Below are positions 41,675-43,739 of a stretch of DNA of 43,739 nt, piece after piece. Numbering within the stretch: the first letter of the stretch is position 1; every line of letters starts with the position of its first letter. Made by a program: the position numbers and the translations under genes. The notes beneath the pieces are model-generated. The model was given only the letters and a program-made list of their open reading frames with translations, did no database searches and was not told the DNA's origin. The stretch comes from Cytidiella melzeri. Lineage: Eukaryota > Basidiomycota > Agaricomycetes > Polyporales > Irpicaceae. The stretch lies in contig JABYQR010000359.1 in the NCBI GenBank assembly GCA_022592445.1, positions 1 to 43,739 on the forward strand. Direction: 5' to 3'.

Positions 41675-41683
41675 CTCGGTCTC

Positions 41684-42279
41684 TCAAAGAGAACATTCAC
41701 AGATACGTTTCAACAGGTCTCTGTCTGGCTGTACACTAGCTTGCCCACGTTGAGAAGCAGCAGCTCGGAAAACCTCAGGCGCTAAGACTACTTGTGACAG
41801 ATTGTCTTCTTTGTCTTTGACCTCGTGTTGACCCAATTGTGACATGGAATCCGACTTTCCCATAGATTTCCCGGGCTTTGGAATGATCTCAAAGTTGAAA
41901 CGTGAGAGAAATAGCGACCAACGTGCTTGACGACGTGTCAAGTTACGGGCTGTCTTCCAGTACTCAAGATTGTTATGATCAGAGAAAATAGGGAATTTCT
42001 CTAGTAGTCCTTCCAGGTAGTGACGCCAGTCCTCAAGGGCTCGTACAATTGCCATGAGTTCTCAATCGTAAATCTCATAGTTTTGTTTGGTCTCGGTCAT
42101 ACCCTCGGACCGATAGGCTACTGGATGCCACATGCCGTCTTCGGCTTGTTGCTCCAATACTCCTCCCATTGCATATCCGGATGCATCTGTCTCCAAACGT
42201 GTGGGTCTATCAAAACTCCACATTGCCAACACCGGTGCTTCCACAAATTGTCGGCAGAGTTCATCAAATGCCAACTGCT
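41684..42279 (-). pseudogene. Element C RNase H
   Basis: RLETDASGYAMGGVLEQQAE, VAYRSEGMTETKQNYEIYD, then TGA (42062-42064, where related elements have Arg), then ELMAIVRALEDWRHYLEG, FSDHNNLEYWKTARNLTRRQ. The end of the domain reads SDSMSQ in place of DPLSR. Confidence 0.85.
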
Positions 42280-43303
42280 CTTCAGGACCCCACTTCCAAG
42301 GTACCTTACCCGTGGATGATCCAAGGGCTTACATATCTTCCCAAAGTCCCTGATGAACCTTCGGTAGAAATTTGCAAACCCACGGAATCGGCGGATATCA
42401 GAGACGTTCTGCAGTACAGGCCATTCAGCCACTGCCTTTACTTTGACAGGATCCATGCGTAATGATTTTGGCCAATGTTGACGCCAAGGTACTCCATCTC
42501 CGACCTTCAAACTTGCACTTCTCCGGCTTCAAAAACATGTCATGTTGCCTGAGCCGTTTTAGGACTTCATGTACCACTTCTCGATGTTCAGATAATCCTT
42601 GGAGTAGATAAGGATGTCGTCCAAGTAAACCGTGACTTTGCCCTTGGCAATGAGGTCGGCAAAAATATCATTCATCATGTTCTGGAATGTAGCCGGAGAG
42701 TTTGTGAGTCCAAAGAACATGACAGTTGGTTCGAAAGTCCACGGTTGGTAACAAACGCTGCCTTGTGTTCATCACCTTCTTTGATACGGACATTGTTATA
42801 TCCCCATCTGACATCTAGCTTGGTAAAGAACCTAGCGCCTCGCAGTCTATCCATGAGTTCGGAGATCAACGGCAATGGATACCTATTTTTGATAGTGATT
42901 CGTTCAACTTCCGGTAATCCTGTACTGGGCGTAACTTTCCATCCTTTTTCTTTACAAAGAAGAAGGGTGACGCCATTGGGGACTTCGACGGTCGAATGTA
43001 CCCTTTTTCTAGGTTTTCTCGGATAAACTTATCAAGCTCTTCTTGCTCAGGGTGTGAAAGCGGGTAAACTTTTGCGTGGAATCCTTTTGCTTCCGGAATC
43101 AACTCAATTGCATGGTCGTACGACTTGTGTTCTGGAAGTCGTTGAGATTCCGTTTCAGAGAAGATGTGAGCATGTTGACAATATTGTTCAGGTACCATCT
43201 CCTCAAAGGTTTTGACTGGTTTAGCCCGGTTCTCGACTTCAGCTAGTTCACTAGAGTATGTGTATCCTGCTAGAGTGAACAAGCGTTCGCCTTCTTGTAC
43301 CAT
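42280..43303 (-). pseudogene. Element C reverse transcriptase (frameshifted)
   Basis: [65 protein letters not shown] and [12 protein letters not shown] (intact YLDD) are found in three frames; the connection reads RGFANFYRRFIRDFGK. At least four single-base frameshifts. Confidence 0.85.
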
Positions 43304-43739
43304 AGGTGCTGGACATGTGTGTACAATGCGTGGGGAGTTCCTTTTCCACCGAGCTGAGTAGTGGCCTGTGCCTGTAACTTCGGTGATTCGGCCTCATCCA
43401 AACTTCCTGAACCTTCCGTGGTCTCCTCGAGGTCTTCTTCGGCTTCCTCCGTATCCACCGGCAAGTACGGAAGTTGTTTCACAACTTTCTGTAATCCCGG
43501 GGTCCTCTTCTTTCGTTGAGGCCCAGCTGTTCTCTTAGCTACAACCTCCTTCGCTTCCTCAACCCGTTCTCTAGGTTTACACGCATCAGGACATCCATCC
43601 ATCCTGATGATACCTTCGTACCAATCAATGGTGGGGTTGTGGTACCTCAACCAATCGATTCCTATGATTACATCTTCCGGCCCAATGTCGGTAACCGTGA
43701 AGATAGTCCTTTCCTCGTGGTTCCCTATCCTCATATTGA
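43270..43739 (-). pseudogene. Element C protease end and linker (cut by the window edge)
   Basis: VTDIGPEDVIIGIDWLRYHN is the C-terminal part of a Ty3 protease, followed by a long Lys/Glu-rich linker (EEAKEVVAKRTAG ... EEAEEDLEETTEGSGSL) before the RT. The DSG active site, gag and 5' LTR lie beyond 43739. Confidence 0.75.

Overview
The window looks like a transposon graveyard from a filamentous basidiomycete, most likely an Agaricomycete. Reasons: a KDZ (CxC-type) transposase with short GT-AG introns, a multi-exon gene with a histone-H3-like N-terminus of a kind I recall from Agaricomycetes, chromodomain Ty3 elements, a Tad/I-like LINE with RNase H, and a PIF1-helicase relic. I recognise no ordinary host metabolic gene, tRNA or rRNA. 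Nearly every reading frame carries frameshifts or stops. Divergence and identity statements are by eye.

Layout. 1-1249: 3' end of a family-A Ty3 element (+) with its LTR. 1250-2805: non-coding. 2806-4359: broken gene with an H3-tail mimic, a zinc finger and a possible caspase-like domain. 5154-9738: KDZ transposase pseudogene split by a clean 1,326-bp LTR-type insertion (TSD GCAAG). 10259-10579 and 19221-19748: divergent inverted copies of a Cys-rich gene, separated by full-length Ty3 element B (10840-18627, minus, TSD TTCGC). 20168-27985: full-length family-A Ty3 element (minus) with unlike flanks and unlike LTRs. 27986-28563: Ty1/copia RNase H end (+). 30081-32345: decayed PIF1-like helicase with a Cys/His protease-like tail. 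32414-34017: copia gag/protease relic (minus) split by a solo family-A LTR (TSD GTTGG). 34018-38855: LINE (minus), with the 3' LTR of Ty3 element C at its 5' side. 38856-43739: element C (minus), split by a solo family-B LTR (TSD CAGGT) and running off the window.

The most interesting system is the expression design shared by Ty3 families A and B. (1) No tRNA-type (TGG-) primer-binding site follows the 5' LTR. Instead AGGTCGAGAT (A) or AGGTCAAGAT (B) is complementary to the predicted first 10 nt of the element's own RNA, with a covarying base, which suggests Tf1-like self-priming. (2) Three LTR families (A, B, C) carry a 55-68 bp intron-like segment just after the predicted RNA start, bracketed by 12-21 bp perfect direct repeats. 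(3) The first ORF (ORF0) has no AUG. An 18-bp block identical in A and B ends its first half in AAAAA and continues GTTTAT; joined to the YAG|TGCC at the ORF0 start it would create AUG across a splice junction. (4) ORF0 runs in frame into gag through a single UAG in both families, and neither gag has an AUG in its conserved N-terminus. (5) gag ends at a U-run where a -1 shift leads to pol. If real, only spliced RNA is translatable and unspliced RNA is kept for reverse transcription.

Second in interest is the H3-mimic gene next to the KDZ transposase. Third is the nested insertion history, which can be ordered from target-site duplications and CpG decay.
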